A stretch of 64,000 nt of DNA from a virus, in the IMG/VR virus record IMGVR_UViG_3300030328_002692, positions 27,134-91,133 of that record; one strand, written 5' to 3'. Made by a program: the position numbers and the translations under genes. Below the pieces are notes generated by a model. The model was not told the DNA's origin. It did not search any database and saw only the letters and a list, made by a program, of their open reading frames with translations. Shown here one piece after another: positions 51,210 through 58,210 of this stretch; the first letter of the stretch is position 1; each line of letters begins with the position of its first letter.

Positions 51210-52511
51210 TTAAAAAGTATGGGCTGATGTCTCAAAGGTGTACAGCGCATAACGTAAAGCATCTGACATATGAGATGCCATATTATGTTTAGGTTTTTCT
51301 CTGAGTAAATTAGGATTAGGGTCCCATTGGTACTGGTCAACTGCCGACAATGTTTGTTGACATTTTTGGTCTATTATGAGAATGTCATTATCAATAATTC
51401 CTGCTGCATGTCCAATTCCATCTAGAACTGATTTTTTCGCATTGATAGTAGTAATATCATAATTTTGTGCTAGGTCGAATCTGGTTTGTTGAGCTGCGGA
51501 ATCAATATAGATGTAGTCTATGACATATTTATCTATCATTTTGCGTATTTCTATAGCATGCTGTTCAGTAGTTCTTTCAGCGTCCATGTATTCATCTATT
51601 AGATAATATTTTTGTTCGTCCCAATCATATGCTATAACACATAAAGCTGTTGGGTCTTTGTATCCTACGTCTAATCCCGCAAATACATCCATATTGCTAG
51701 TATCTAACTGACTTAAATCGGCAACACATTCTTCAAAATTAAAACTCCAAACCTGTCCTTCATAAGTATTAAAATCAGCAAGATATTCCTGAGCAAACTC
51801 TGCCTGAGACATTGCTTTTTTAGCTTCTCTTATATCTTCATCACTAAATCTAGGATTTTCATGATAAGTTGCTTTTATTGATGCCCAATCGTGAAATTCA
51901 TCACTAAAACCTCTGTGATAAAAGTCTGCAAACCAATTATTTCTTCCCCTTGGCGTTGAAATAAATACAGCTTTACTGTTTTCTTTATCTAGGGTAGGTC
52001 TGAGTGCGACATTAAAAGCGTCTTTGCCGTCTGCTAAAGCTGCCTCATCAAAGATGATTAAATCATAAGACCTACCAACAGTAGAGTCTACCTGATTTAC
52101 TGAACCCATTCTAATAGTGGAACCATTAGAGAGTTCTATAACTTTATCCTTTGCGTTATCTCTTACCACCTCCAAGTCAAAGTGCTTAATAAGCTGTCTT
52201 TGTAAATCAAAAGAGATTTGGGATAAAGAATAGTTCGGTGACATAATTAATATATGAGAGCCAGGCACGAGTGACACAAGCTGTCCAATTACATTTGTGA
52301 TATAAGTTTTGCCCTGTCGCCTAGAAATGGCGGCACACACGAATCTATATTTTGGGTTGTTGACTGCGTTTATAAGTGCAGTCTGTGAAGTATTAGGTGT
52401 GATACCTAATAAGTTCATATATTCTGATATTGGTAACTTGATAAACCTTTCGGTTGCATCAAAGTTCATCAACTCAGAACTTTCTATATCTGTTCTACTA
52501 ACATCTAACAT
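51210..52511 (-). CDS. terL: Terminase large subunit
   Basis: A 433-residue packaging motor and nuclease. The ATPase part has an adenine-binding SQTALI near residue 42, Walker A SRRQGKT (63-69), Walker B LIIFDEAAL (near 150) and coupling motif ISTPRG. The RNase-H-like nuclease carries Asp residues in AGLDVGYKDPT, in YIYIDSAAQ, and in HMSDALRYA near the C-terminus. All catalytic residues appear intact. It is separated from TerS by the 10-kb region that contains the curli-like genes and spanins. Confidence 0.95.
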   Translation of the reverse strand: MLDVSRTDIESSELMNFDATERFIKLPISEYMNLLGITPNTSQTALINAVNNPKYRFVCAAISRRQGKTYITNVIGQLVSLVPGSHILIMSPNYSLSQISFDLQRQLIKHFDLEVVRDNAKDKVIELSNGSTIRMGSVNQVDSTVGRSYDLIIFDEAALADGKDAFNVALRPTLDKENSKAVFISTPRGRNNWFADFYHRGFSDEFHDWASIKATYHENPRFSDEDIREAKKAMSQAEFAQEYLADFNTYEGQVWSFNFEECVADLSQLDTSNMDVFAGLDVGYKDPTALCVIAYDWDEQKYYLIDEYMDAERTTEQHAIEIRKMIDKYVIDYIYIDSAAQQTRFDLAQNYDITTINAKKSVLDGIGHAAGIIDNDILIIDQKCQQTLSAVDQYQWDPNPNLLREKPKHNMASHMSDALRYALYTFETSAHTF

Positions 52512-52512
52512 T

Positions 52513-52743
52513 TTAGTGTATTGTTGTTTTTTGTTTAATAAGTTCTGTTAGTCCTGTAATGCTGTCGTCTTCAAATAAATTATTTTTATCGCAAACATTT
52601 AATAGGTATAAGTAGCCTAGACATAAATTTGTCATGGTTTGGTCTGCATGGGATAATCCACCCCTAGTTTCTGCCTTCTTATGCAGAACACTTAGGGTGA
52701 CTGTGCAAGTCTCCGCTACATCATCTAACCAGTTATCGTTCAT
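52513..52743 (-). CDS. Hypothetical protein before TerL (76 aa)
   Basis: A 76-residue, mainly helical acidic protein with Trp at position 5 and His residues near the middle; starts one base from the preceding gene and ends one base before TerL. Short proteins of this style sit beside terminase genes in many marine phages. No motif. Confidence 0.6.
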   Translation of the reverse strand: MNDNWLDDVAETCTVTLSVLHKKAETRGGLSHADQTMTNLCLGYLYLLNVCDKNNLFEDDSITGLTELIKQKTTIH

Positions 52744-52997
52744 TATGGTGTTACTACGCCTACGCCTTTTACTTCAGCATGAGCTGCGAAAACTTTTTCT
52801 TCCCTTTTCTTTCTAAGGAAAGATACTTCCCCAGCGACAAGAGTAAAAGTTGCGACAGTGTTACCACTTGAATCTGTTACAGTTACTAATCTGTTTGTTG
52901 AACCACTATTTACTAGTCTAACATCATCTGCATCTCCAAATGTACTGGCTGCACCTGATGAAGTACCGCATGCGGCTTCTGATCCGAGTAATCTCAT
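52743..52997 (-). CDS. Small beta-rich protein (84 aa), possible virion component
   Basis: An 84-residue protein beginning MRLLGSEAACGTSSGAAST, then VRLVNSGSTNRLVTV and a hydrophobic beta stretch (ATFTLVAGEVSFL) before a basic end. This style of small beta-sandwich protein occurs near terminase genes in marine phages and may decorate the head. Function is not established. The ATG abuts the stop of the EF-hand microprotein. Confidence 0.6.
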   Translation of the reverse strand: MRLLGSEAACGTSSGAASTFGDADDVRLVNSGSTNRLVTVTDSSGNTVATFTLVAGEVSFLRKKREEKVFAAHAEVKGVGVVTP

Positions 52998-53138
52998 TTA
53001 CTTCTCCTTTTTATTTTTCTCTGCTTTTCGTTTAGCTTTTATCATAGCATCATCTATATCAACGTCTCCGTCCATATCCGCATCTTTGCCATTGATTATG
53101 TTCCAAACTTTTAAAGCTACTTCTTTAATTTTTTCCAT
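52998..53138 (-). CDS. EF-hand-like microprotein (46 aa)
   Basis: A 46-residue protein with a helix, then the acidic loop DADMDGDVDIDD (residues 19-30), then a Lys-rich helix. The loop has Asp at positions 1, 3, 5, Gly at 6 and Asp at 12, matching an EF-hand/dockerin calcium loop. The AAAGGA ribosome site and contact with the next start support translation. A calcium-binding role is inferred. Confidence 0.65.
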   Translation of the reverse strand: MEKIKEVALKVWNIINGKDADMDGDVDIDDAMIKAKRKAEKNKKEK

Positions 53139-53158
53139 ATTCTTTCCTTTTGGTGATT

Positions 53159-53191
53159 GGGCGTACGCTTTGGTTTTATCCTGGTACGCCC
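53159..53191 (-). other. Stem-loop in the late operon
   Basis: GGGCGTAC (53159-53166) pairs with GTACGCCC (53184-53191), giving an 8-bp perfect stem with a 17-base loop. There is no T-run after it on either strand, so it is not an ordinary terminator. It lies in the gap between two microprotein genes and may be an mRNA processing or stability element. Confidence 0.6.
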
Positions 53192-53223
53192 ACTATTATT
53201 TAACTTGTCTAGAATATGTCTGA

Positions 53224-53310
53224 CTATTTTTTCTTTTTTGTTCTTTTTCTACCCTTTTTCTTTTTAGGCCGACCCTTTTTAGAGCCGTAAGAACCTTTAC
53301 CCCAAGGCAT
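53224..53310 (-). CDS. Highly basic micropeptide (28 aa)
   Basis: The ORF encodes MPWGKGSYGSKKGRPKKKKG and ends in a further run of Lys/Arg. The start overlaps the stop of the upstream gene (TAATG), which favours real translation. Near-identical small peptides starting MPWGKG or similar recur in marine phages. A nucleic-acid-binding role fits the charge; it is unproven. Confidence 0.6.
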   Translation of the reverse strand: MPWGKGSYGSKKGRPKKKKGRKRTKKKK

Positions 53311-53477
53311 TATTCGCCTGGTTGATTCTTTGCCTTACCAATATTAAGAGCTAGCATGTCGATAAACTTATAAAGCTTACCCATCCATACATCATCTTTT
53401 GGTGTCGGTGTAGAAGCTGCAATTAAACTTGCCACCGTAACTATCATAGTTACATATCCTACTAATTCCATTAACAT
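53310..53477 (-). CDS. Small single-span membrane protein (55 aa)
   Basis: A 55-residue protein with one N-terminal membrane helix (VGYVTMIVTVASLIAA), then PTPKDDVWMGKLYKFIDMLA and a polar tail. GGGAG precedes the start. It lies near the spanins and could be a holin or a lysis regulator, but similar proteins in other phages have no proven role. Confidence 0.65.
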   Translation of the reverse strand: MLMELVGYVTMIVTVASLIAASTPTPKDDVWMGKLYKFIDMLALNIGKAKNQPGE

Positions 53478-53478
53478 A

Positions 53479-53625
53479 TTATTTCTCCCATTTTCCGAGA
53501 GGACATTTAGTCCTTCTCAACTTTGCCTTTAAAGGTATAAAACATTTGCATTTTTTACAAACCTTTAAAGAGGTGTAGTGCTCACAAGTACTACATATAA
53601 TAAGCCTAGTCTTGTGCTGGCTCAT
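53479..53625 (-). CDS. Cysteine-rich zinc-ribbon-like microprotein (48 aa)
   Basis: A 48-residue protein with CSTCEHY (Cys 11 and 14), then CKKCKC (Cys 23, 26, 28), and KCPLGKW near the end. The spacing suggests at least one zinc site of four cysteines. It overlaps the end of the o-spanin gene out of frame and ends 2 bases before the next start. Proteins ending CP(L/I)GKW are common in marine phages, without known function. Confidence 0.7.
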   Translation of the reverse strand: MSQHKTRLIICSTCEHYTSLKVCKKCKCFIPLKAKLRRTKCPLGKWEK

Positions 53626-53998
53626 TCTTGACTGTAGTAACTTCTCTATAGTACACTACAACATCTTTTAGTTCAGTGATATATCTTTTTAACTCTTGCA
53701 TATTGTATGCCATCATTTCGTAATCTGGTATGCTTAATGCTAAAAAGACTAATTCGCCTTCCTGTTCTTCTATGATTTTTAACTGCTCTTCCCAATTGTC
53801 AGGAGTTACAGTTAACCATTTCACATCTTTTAGGTCAATTTCTCTAGGCATAACAGGTTGGATAATATTTCTATCCATCGGTTTTGCTGTGACCTCTATC
53901 TGTTTAGTTGGAATTAGGCTGCAACTGCAAACCATCATCGAGATTATCAACGGTATCGCTAAGCTTTTCGATGTCTTCCATAATGTGTTTTGTTCCAT
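53606..53998 (-). CDS. Outer-membrane spanin subunit, lipoprotein (Rz1-like)
   Basis: A 130-residue protein with an N-terminal hydrophobic segment ending MMVCSC, a lipobox-like sequence with the lipidated Cys probably at 26 (or 24). The mature part is Pro-containing then helical. It overlaps the preceding i-spanin gene by 95 bases in another frame, as Rz/Rz1 pairs do. It should bridge to the inner-membrane spanin and disrupt the outer membrane at the end of infection. Confidence 0.7.
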   Translation of the reverse strand: MEQNTLWKTSKSLAIPLIISMMVCSCSLIPTKQIEVTAKPMDRNIIQPVMPREIDLKDVKWLTVTPDNWEEQLKIIEEQEGELVFLALSIPDYEMMAYNMQELKRYITELKDVVVYYREVTTVKNEPAQD

Positions 53999-54299
53999 TG
54001 TTTATTTTCCTTTGCATTTCTACAGGGTCAGATAGAATTTTTGCAGTTAATTCATAATTTTGAATAAATTGTGTATATCTGTTCAACTCTCTCTGTGCTG
54101 CTTGACTTTTCTTAGTCATATTTTGAAGTTGTTCTGTCTGTAGAGTAAAATCTGCTTCTAGTGCAGCGATTGCTTCTTCTTGGGTAGCAATTGCTCCCTC
54201 TAACTGTAAGTTATTCGCTGTTAATGTTTGATTTTGTTGGTATAAGTAGTAACTTCCAAGTGAAAGTACTAAAATTATGCCTATAAATAATTGATTCAT
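53904..54299 (-). CDS. Inner-membrane spanin subunit (Rz-like)
   Basis: A 131-residue protein with one N-terminal membrane segment (FIGIILVLSLGSYYLY) and a long periplasmic coiled coil (AIAALEADFTLQTEQLQ), the layout of an i-spanin. It is followed by the overlapping lipoprotein gene. Together they form the periplasm-spanning complex for lysis of Gram-negative hosts. No endolysin is found in the window. Confidence 0.75.
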   Translation of the reverse strand: MNQLFIGIILVLSLGSYYLYQQNQTLTANNLQLEGAIATQEEAIAALEADFTLQTEQLQNMTKKSQAAQRELNRYTQFIQNYELTAKILSDPVEMQRKINNGTKHIMEDIEKLSDTVDNLDDGLQLQPNSN

Positions 54300-54300
54300 A

Positions 54301-54462
54301 TTAAAATATCCATATTAATAGTATTGCTATTACGAACCCTTTAGTAAAAGCAACCCATAACATTTTATAATGGCTCCATCCTAATAAATCTTGCCATTTT
54401 TCGACTAGGTCTTCGTGCCAGACAATAAAGTCCAGCCATTTATCTTTTAGAAATTCTTTCAT
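54301..54462 (-). CDS. Small membrane protein (53 aa) with C-terminal helix
   Basis: A 53-residue protein with an amphipathic, Trp-rich N-terminus (KWLDFIVWHEDLVEKW) and a C-terminal membrane helix (FVIAILLIWIF). The start overlaps the upstream stop by 4 bases (ATGA) and the stop lies 2 bases before the i-spanin. Being directly upstream of the spanins, it is a candidate lysis component. Confidence 0.65.
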   Translation of the reverse strand: MKEFLKDKWLDFIVWHEDLVEKWQDLLGWSHYKMLWVAFTKGFVIAILLIWIF

Positions 54463-54707
54463 AGTGCTTGTATCCTGTAATTGAGCCCTTCAGCTCCTCT
54501 AATTTCTACTATATCACCCTCTTGGGTTTTAAATTTTAGAAAATTAGGTTGTTTTTTGTAAAACTTACTAACTATAAAAGTCTGGTCGTCTGCGTCGCCC
54601 CAGGTTTGATTATAACTTACTTTTAATTCGTGATAAGTAACAAACCAACTTTTAAGCCAGTACCAAAATTGAGTTAATTTCTCTAATAACTTCTTAAGAG
54701 TTTCCAC
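54459..54707 (-). CDS. Conserved small phage protein (82 aa)
   Basis: An 82-residue protein: an aromatic-rich helix at the N-terminus (FWYWLKSWF) and a basic beta domain with NQTWGDADDQTF and EIRGAEGLNYRIQ. Proteins with this TWGD...LNYRI pattern are very common in marine phages, always small and without known function. Overlaps both neighbours. Confidence 0.65.
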   Translation of the reverse strand: METLKKLLEKLTQFWYWLKSWFVTYHELKVSYNQTWGDADDQTFIVSKFYKKQPNFLKFKTQEGDIVEIRGAEGLNYRIQAL

Positions 54708-54882
54708 TGACTTTCTCTAGCCCTACTTCCGCTAGCTCCTTAGTCATGTATCCGCACTCTCCGCCTTTCCAAGCAAAGAACCACATACCATCTCTTTCGA
54801 AAATTTCTCCGTCATTAGTAGGTGCTTTCATAGTACTCTTTTTAGGTGCTTTCATATCTTTTTTTGAATAGTCATCCATCAT
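54694..54882 (-). CDS. Hypothetical protein next to iscU (62 aa)
   Basis: A 62-residue protein with a Lys/Met-rich start and an aromatic core (FERDGMWFFAWKGGECGY). It overlaps the iscU stop by 4 bases, so it is co-translated with it. No motif recognised. Confidence 0.6.
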   Translation of the reverse strand: MMDDYSKKDMKAPKKSTMKAPTNDGEIFERDGMWFFAWKGGECGYMTKELAEVGLEKVSGNS

Positions 54883-55304
54883 ATCGGGCCTCCATTGTGT
54901 TGCCTTTTTGCCTTTTTAGACTCCCAGTGTTCTATTGCTTTCTTTATGCCTGATTCAGCTAATACTGAGCAATGCAATTTGATGGGAGGTAATTCTAGAA
55001 CATCTGCTATGTCCTTATCTTTAATTTCTTTTGCTTCTTCTATTGTTCTTCCTTTTAACATTTCTACAAACATTGTAGAAGAAGCGATTGCTGAACCACA
55101 ACCATAAGTTTTAAACTTAACATCTAGTATTCTATCGTTATCGTCTAACTTTAAGTCTAGTTTCATTACGTCGCCACAAGATGGTGCTCCTACCATTCCT
55201 GTTGCTACATTTGGGTCTGAGGGGTCAAATCTACCCACTGAGTGTGCGGCAGGGTTGTCTAAGACGCTTTCGAATCTTTCAACAACCTTGCGCGAGTATG
55301 CCAT
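54879..55304 (-). CDS. iscU: Iron-sulfur cluster assembly scaffold IscU
   Basis: A 141-residue protein strikingly like bacterial IscU. The three ligand cysteines Cys43 (GAPSCGD), Cys69 (TYGCGSAIASS) and Cys112 (LHCS) are all present, together with the conserved Asp45, His111 and the HscA-binding LPPIK (105-109). It should assemble [2Fe-2S] and [4Fe-4S] clusters with the host cysteine desulfurase and chaperones. No other Isc gene is nearby. It lies between an outer-membrane protein and small phage genes, transcribed from P4. Acquisition from a proteobacterial host is likely. Confidence 0.95.
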   Translation of the reverse strand: MAYSRKVVERFESVLDNPAAHSVGRFDPSDPNVATGMVGAPSCGDVMKLDLKLDDNDRILDVKFKTYGCGSAIASSTMFVEMLKGRTIEEAKEIKDKDIADVLELPPIKLHCSVLAESGIKKAIEHWESKKAKRQHNGGPI

Positions 55305-55913
55305 CTAGAAATGGAAATATAATCCTAACGAAGCGTTGTCCATGAATTGGTCTTGTCTTGCATCGTCTAACATGTAGAAACGTGCTTCCAAGTTATCGCC
55401 GAGTTTTTTACTCATACCGAGAGCCCAAAAATCATTGTCCTCATCAAACATTCCGTAATCAACCCAAACGTCCATAAACTTGACGAAAGGTAATCTTAAC
55501 TGCAATTCCATAAAATCTTTATCTGAATCTTCTGTATCTACATAGTAGGAAAATGAGACATTTTTTAAATGTACTTTTGCAAACATTTCTTCGACATCAT
55601 CGTAGCCTTTATCCCAGTTGTATTGGATAACACCCACATCTACTGAAAACTTGTCAGATACCATAAGTTCGTATCCTAAGAACAAGTCCATTTCATATGT
55701 AGCTTCGTCTCCAAAATCAACTTCTGAAGCCCAAACACCACCATATAGGCCACCGTTACTAACCTTTAGCTCACCTTGCATAGCTGCATTACCTGAAGAT
55801 TGGCTTACACCTCTCCACATATAATCTGAACTATACCCTAAATAACCATCAACACCTGCAAATGCGGGTAAAGTTACTAATGTGAGTAATAATGCTAATA
55901 TTTTATTTTTCAT
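55305..55913 (-). CDS. Outer-membrane protein, TIGR02001-like beta barrel
   Basis: A 202-residue protein with a cleaved signal peptide ending AFAG and a long series of alternating amphipathic beta strands, ending in a C-terminal Phe (LGLYFHF) that directs outer-membrane insertion. The opening LGYSSDYMWRGVSQS, then GGVWASEVDFG, is the signature of the TIGR02001 family of proteobacterial proteins. A phage-coded porin-like protein could change the receptor surface of the infected cell or serve superinfection exclusion (inference). Its stop lies next to the iscU start. Confidence 0.85.
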   Translation of the reverse strand: MKNKILALLLTLVTLPAFAGVDGYLGYSSDYMWRGVSQSSGNAAMQGELKVSNGGLYGGVWASEVDFGDEATYEMDLFLGYELMVSDKFSVDVGVIQYNWDKGYDDVEEMFAKVHLKNVSFSYYVDTEDSDKDFMELQLRLPFVKFMDVWVDYGMFDEDNDFWALGMSKKLGDNLEARFYMLDDARQDQFMDNASLGLYFHF

Positions 55914-55926
55914 ATGTCGTTCCTTT

Positions 55927-56151
55927 TTAACTGTGCATCATAAAGATGCTAATAACTACACTAGCGCCACCCACAATAATAGTACCACAAGCTGCAATAG
56001 CTATGGACTCTAAACGACTAATACCATTGTCTAGACTGTCGAGCCTGCTAAAACAAGTTCTCCATCGTTCGTCACACATTACTTCGTGTTTTGACATTCT
56101 TTTATCTAGTTCCATAATATCTTCGTGATCTTTTGTAGATTGCTGATTCAT
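55927..56151 (-). CDS. XhlA-like membrane protein (74 aa), possible holin-like
   Basis: A 74-residue protein with a charged coiled-coil helix (about 10-45, SRLDSLDNGISRLES) and a C-terminal membrane segment (AIAACGTIIVGGASVVISIFM). The order is that of haemolysin XhlA-type phage proteins, which act with holins. It is the first gene behind promoter P4, about 40 bases away. Confidence 0.6.
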   Translation of the reverse strand: MNQQSTKDHEDIMELDKRMSKHEVMCDERWRTCFSRLDSLDNGISRLESIAIAACGTIIVGGASVVISIFMMHS

Positions 56152-56194
56152 GTAAGTTATCTCAGTTCTTTGAATTAAAATTCTATTAAATACA

Positions 56195-56223
56195 ATTATA
56201 TCAAAATCTCAACATCATGTCAA
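56195..56223 (-). promoter_or_regulatory. Consensus sigma70 promoter P4 (lysis, IscU and TerL operon)
   Basis: Minus strand: TTGACA (56223-56218), 17 bases, TATAAT (56200-56195). The spacer ends GATTTTGA. It lies 3 bases downstream of the adenylate cyclase stop and feeds the genes from 56.15 kb to TerL. Confidence 0.9.
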
Positions 56224-56226
56224 GAA

Positions 56227-58008
56227 TTATTTTTGTATGGTGTATATTTTGACTGGTTCGGATTTGCCTTTTACCGTTACCTCATCTAAAAACTCGTAAT
56301 CAAAACCGTCTACCAAACTATATTCTGATATGATTAAGTCGGTGTCATAGGTCTTGCATGAGCTTTCTAACCTTGCTGCCAGATTGACAGCATCGCCAAG
56401 AACACTATAATCGAAACGGCTGCTGGAGCCAAAATTGCCCACCACACACGGGCCAGTATTGATTCCAGCTCCTGTATTAATTTGGTCAAGGCCTTCCTCT
56501 GCAAGTTGTTCATTTAACTCTCCTAATGCTGTACGCATTTCGAGTACGCATTCTGTAGCTTTCCTTTCTTGTTCTTCAACATCAAGAGGTGCATTCCAGA
56601 AAGCCATGATGCAGTCCCCCATGTACTTATCGATTGTACCACCGTGCCTAAGAATTATCTCGGTCTGGTTGTCTAAAAATCGATTAATAAGAAGTGTAAG
56701 TCCTTGCGGATTCTTTTGGTATTTTTCAGAAATTGGTGTAAATCCCCGAATGTCAGAAAATAGAAAAGTTAGTCGTTTTGTCTCCCCACCCAATCTAAGT
56801 AATGATGGGTCTTTTTGTAATTTTTTAACTAAGTCTGGGCTTACGTAGGTGCCAAATTGTTTTTTAATTTCCATTCTCATGAAATACTGCTGGATAAAAT
56901 TCCTGAAAGTTACGATAGAAAAGAAAAGAAATCCGACAACCATAGTGCCGGAAACGTCAAGTAAGTAGGAAGATTGGTACGCATACCAGCTACCATACAT
57001 AAGTCCGCCCATGCTAGTTAAAAATATTGGCGCCGAAAGGTAGACATTAGAAGCCGCTATTAGTAGTATGACTATTAATAGTAGTGCGGCTCCTAACTCT
57101 GCCAAGTCCGCCCACGCGGGTTGAACAGGGCTAGTTCCGTTTATTAAATGGTGTAAAACATTTGCCTGTACCTCATGTGGGTAAACAGCGCCATTAGCAG
57201 TAGGAACTGGATTAACAACTCCTTCTGCTGTAACCCCTGCTATTACAAAGGAGGCGCCTTCCATAGGCTCTCGGAGATACTCCGCTGCAGACTGCCTGTG
57301 AAACTTTATATTTGATGTTATCCAAACTCTTGAACGAGAGTCTGTTTTTATAAGTGGAAAATTGGGAATTCTTAGCCACTCAATACCTGTGTCTTTTGTG
57401 TTTATTTGATAACTAGGGTCGCCTACACCTACCCTTAACATTTCTAACGCAAAAGAAGGAAATAATTTACCGCCCGAACTAACGACGAGAGGAAGACGCC
57501 TTACGACGCCGTCTATTTCTGGACTTGAGTTTATTAAGCCTACGCCTTCTGCGTTGTGCTGTTGTCGTAAAATTCCTGGATACTGATATAGCCATTGATG
57601 TGGATCACCTCCTAGTTGTGCAGTACCTACATGAGGTCCTACTTGCGTTGCTTGGTTAGAAGCAGTATATGCCAATACAGCAGGATAAATATCTAGTATA
57701 TCTTCTAAGTATTCATCTTCTACTGTGCCTCGAATATCAGGGTCTGGCATTAATACTGTAATACCAGCAGTTCCCTGCGTTCTTGAAATTAAATGTGAAT
57801 ATAAACTTCTTGGTAGAGGATAACCACCGTATGCCTCTACTATTTCTTCATCAAAGTCTACTAGTAATATCATATTGTCTTGCACAGGCTCGCTAGTCGA
57901 CATGAGCCAATCAAATGTTTTGAGTTCTAATATTTGTAAGGGTGTGGGATTCCAGACTAGAAAAGCCAGGAGTAGTGCCCCAATTAAGGGGTTATAGAGT
58001 TTCTTCAT
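56227..58008 (-). CDS. Transmembrane adenylate cyclase with CHASE2 sensor domain
   Basis: A 593-residue protein with a CHASE2 periplasmic sensor (about residues 20-300; TFDWLMS, LLVDFDEEIVEAYGGYPLPR), three membrane helices (about 305-375) and a class III cyclase domain. Catalytic features look complete: SDIRGFT with the first metal Asp, DKYMGD with the Lys and second Asp, and SVLGDAVNLAARLES with the transition-state Asn and Arg. cAMP synthesis is predicted because the Lys in DKYMGD is the usual adenine-specifying residue. It ends the operon that carries the curli-like genes. CHASE2-cyclases next to FecR-domain proteins are known in bacteria, so this pair was probably captured together. Confidence 0.9.
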   Translation of the reverse strand: MKKLYNPLIGALLLAFLVWNPTPLQILELKTFDWLMSTSEPVQDNMILLVDFDEEIVEAYGGYPLPRSLYSHLISRTQGTAGITVLMPDPDIRGTVEDEYLEDILDIYPAVLAYTASNQATQVGPHVGTAQLGGDPHQWLYQYPGILRQQHNAEGVGLINSSPEIDGVVRRLPLVVSSGGKLFPSFALEMLRVGVGDPSYQINTKDTGIEWLRIPNFPLIKTDSRSRVWITSNIKFHRQSAAEYLREPMEGASFVIAGVTAEGVVNPVPTANGAVYPHEVQANVLHHLINGTSPVQPAWADLAELGAALLLIVILLIAASNVYLSAPIFLTSMGGLMYGSWYAYQSSYLLDVSGTMVVGFLFFSIVTFRNFIQQYFMRMEIKKQFGTYVSPDLVKKLQKDPSLLRLGGETKRLTFLFSDIRGFTPISEKYQKNPQGLTLLINRFLDNQTEIILRHGGTIDKYMGDCIMAFWNAPLDVEEQERKATECVLEMRTALGELNEQLAEEGLDQINTGAGINTGPCVVGNFGSSSRFDYSVLGDAVNLAARLESSCKTYDTDLIISEYSLVDGFDYEFLDEVTVKGKSEPVKIYTIQK

Positions 58009-58201
58009 GTTTTAAAATATATTCCTTCATATCAGTAAGCCAGTCTTTTAATCTCATAGCTTGTTTATAGTGAAAGTGTTTTTGTTCGGGTTCTTTTACG
58101 GCCATTTCCATATGAAAATCGTAACAATGCAAAGCCACAGCTATAGCGTCCTGATAAGGCATCCGCACTAAGCTTGTGAATGTTCGTTTTCCTTTTGTCA
58201 T
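57992..58201 (-). CDS. Small hypothetical protein (69 aa)
   Basis: A 69-residue helical protein with several His residues (LHCYDFHMEMA, KHFHYKQAMR) overlapping the cyclase start by 17 bases. No signal peptide. It is probably a soluble regulator or accessory of the cyclase; no family known to me. Confidence 0.6.
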   Translation of the reverse strand: MTKGKRTFTSLVRMPYQDAIAVALHCYDFHMEMAVKEPEQKHFHYKQAMRLKDWLTDMKEYILKHEETL

Positions 58202-58210
58202 TGTAATTTA

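Noticed and set aside
53606-53998. A CsgE-like or other curli accessory protein among the lipoprotein and membrane genes
   Set aside because: The layout with an overlapping coiled-coil partner is that of spanins; no CsgE sequence features were found.
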